The notes under the pieces are model-generated. The model saw only the letters and a program-made list of their open reading frames with translations, was not told the DNA's origin and searched no databases. The position numbers were made by a program, and so were the translations under genes. Positions 63,152 to 64,000 of a DNA stretch of 64,000 bases are shown piece after piece. Source of the stretch: JAWKZG01 sp041396125. Lineage in GTDB: Bacteria; Pseudomonadota; Gammaproteobacteria; Competibacterales; Competibacteraceae. The stretch covers positions 310,001-374,000 of the forward strand of contig JAWKZG010000002.1 in assembly GCA_041396125.1 (NCBI GenBank), in the 5' to 3' direction. Every line of letters starts with the position of its first letter. The first letter of the stretch is position 1.

Positions 63152-64000
63152 ATGAGAGTGGCTCAACGATCCGCCTGCGTGGTATGGCGCTTCAGTGATG
63201 GCAAGCCCGGCCACGAGGCCCAGTCGCAGGGTTTGATCAATGCGCTGGCCCAGCGTCGTCAACTGCAGGTGCATGAGCTGAGCGTGAATGATTATCGCCG
63301 GGGGCTGCTTGATCTTGTGCAAAAACGGTTTGCATGCGGAGCAGCATTGCCCTCACCAGCGCTGCTGATCGGTGCCGGCCACGCGACGCACTGGCCTTTG
63401 CTGGCTGCCCGTCGTGCCCGCGGTGGTCGCATTATTGTACTGATGAAGCCCAGTCTGCCGCGCAGCTGGTTTGATCTGTGTATCATTCCACAACACGATG
63501 GTGTGCCAGCAGGCAACAAAGTGTTTATCACACAGGGCCCCCTGAATACGCTGAATACCCTTCGCACGAAGGCGCGGACAGCTGGCAGCGCTGCCGATAC
63601 CCGCCGGGGGCTTTTTCTGATTGGCGGGCCGTCCAGTCACTACGCCTGGTCAGAGCCGGACATGCTGCAGCAAATCCAGCAGATTGTGCGTACCACACCT
63701 TCAGTACATTGGTTACTGACCACCTCAAGGCGCACCCCGGCTACGTTTCTGGCAGCGCTGCAAGCTAATCCGGTCAGTAACCTGGAATTGATACCTCACA
63801 GTGCAACAGCACCCGGCTGGGTGGCCCGGCAATTAGCGCAGGTAGCCCAGGTCTGGGTCAGTGAGGACAGCATGTCGATGATTTTCGAAGCGCTGACGGC
63901 TGGTGCCGGAGTGGGCTTATTACAGGTGCCTGCCAAACGCCTCTCCCGCATTACCCGCTATTCGGCCAGCCTGATTGCGGCGACTTATGTGACGGCGTTT
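63152..64000 (+). CDS. ELM1/DUF1022 family protein, partial at the right edge
   Basis: From ATG 63152 the frame is open to the window end (283 residues). It reads ACVVWRFSDGKPGHEAQSQG, the mark of the ELM1 (COG3660) family, then LLIGAGHATHWPLLAARRAR, LIPRSW-like LMKPSLPRSWFDLCI, and VWVSEDSMSMIFEALTAGAG. The last segment resembles the nucleotide-sugar site of glycosyltransferases. Bacterial members are thought to be glycosyltransferase-like, often near envelope genes. The gene begins 20 bp after the CoA-transferase B stop. No stop is present in the window. Confidence 0.75.
   Translation, partial: MRVAQRSACVVWRFSDGKPGHEAQSQGLINALAQRRQLQVHELSVNDYRRGLLDLVQKRFACGAALPSPALLIGAGHATHWPLLAARRARGGRIIVLMKPSLPRSWFDLCIIPQHDGVPAGNKVFITQGPLNTLNTLRTKARTAGSAADTRRGLFLIGGPSSHYAWSEPDMLQQIQQIVRTTPSVHWLLTTSRRTPATFLAALQANPVSNLELIPHSATAPGWVARQLAQVAQVWVSEDSMSMIFEALTAGAGVGLLQVPAKRLSRITRYSASLIAATYVTAF

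Noticed and set aside
1..64000. CRISPR arrays, tRNA or rRNA genes, prophage or insertion sequences
   Set aside because: No regularly spaced repeats, no tRNA-like CCA ends with cloverleaf arms, no rRNA stretches, and no transposase or integrase reading frames were seen.

Overview
The window is chromosomal DNA of a gammaproteobacterium. The strongest evidence is the gene order accA-tilS-pyrG-kdsA-eno-ftsB-ispD-ispF-truD-surE-pcm-yqaA-nlpD-rpoS (about 33.3-47.2 kb), which is typical of that class. The recJ-rpfE pair, a CbrX/CbrA/CbrB-like regulatory set and several TRAP-type receptors agree with it. I cannot name a genus. I see no phage, IS element, CRISPR array, rRNA or tRNA.

Layout. 0-4.3 kb: the 5' end of a divergent LysR-type regulator, a palindromic LysR box, a non-pyrrolysine MttB-family methyltransferase and a large FAD/GcvT-type demethylating dehydrogenase, which looks like a methylated-amine or betaine module. 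4.5-8.9 kb: a universal stress protein, a small STAS-like protein, and cobT-cobS (aerobic cobaltochelatase subunits). 9.2-15.3 kb: cysE, a bidirectional terminator, ppk, a badly frameshifted lytic transglycosylase, and slt. 15.5-21.5 kb: thiolase, an ACT protein with a DUF711 partner, a broken glutaredoxin, a 2-hydroxyacid dehydrogenase and pncB. 21.5-26.9 kb (minus strand): an alaC-hom-rpfE-recJ operon with ATGA junctions. 27.1-33.2 kb (minus strand): a small membrane protein, a TAXI-type binding protein, CbrX-like peptide, CbrA-like transporter-kinase and CbrB-like NtrC-family regulator.

33.3-47.2 kb is the housekeeping block named above. 47.2-48.1 kb holds an orphan protein that resembles only the C-terminal half of large acyl-CoA dehydrogenases. 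48.2-54.8 kb is a coherent D-amino-acid locus: TRAP transporter dctPQM, an Asp/Glu-racemase-fold enzyme, a DadA-like dehydrogenase, and a convergent N-acyl-D-amino-acid deacylase. 55-59.2 kb has small hypothetical proteins, a DJ-1/PfpI protein and a Tat-exported multicopper oxidase, several of them frameshifted. 59.3-64 kb has a PfkB sugar kinase, a DauA-like D-amino-acid dehydrogenase, a two-subunit CoA-transferase-family enzyme and the start of an ELM1-family protein.

An important caveat: at least twelve genes carry single-base indels, often in homopolymers, that leave canonical motifs intact in neighbouring frames. They include eno, ftsB, ispD, ispF and truD side by side, and the 3' end of rpoS. 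A cell cannot easily lose all of these, so I read most of them as sequencing or assembly errors rather than real decay. The most interesting biological leads are the CbrXAB set coupled to an orphan TAXI receptor with an amphipathic tail, the D-amino-acid scavenging locus, and the LysR-controlled MttB/GcvT module near cobST.
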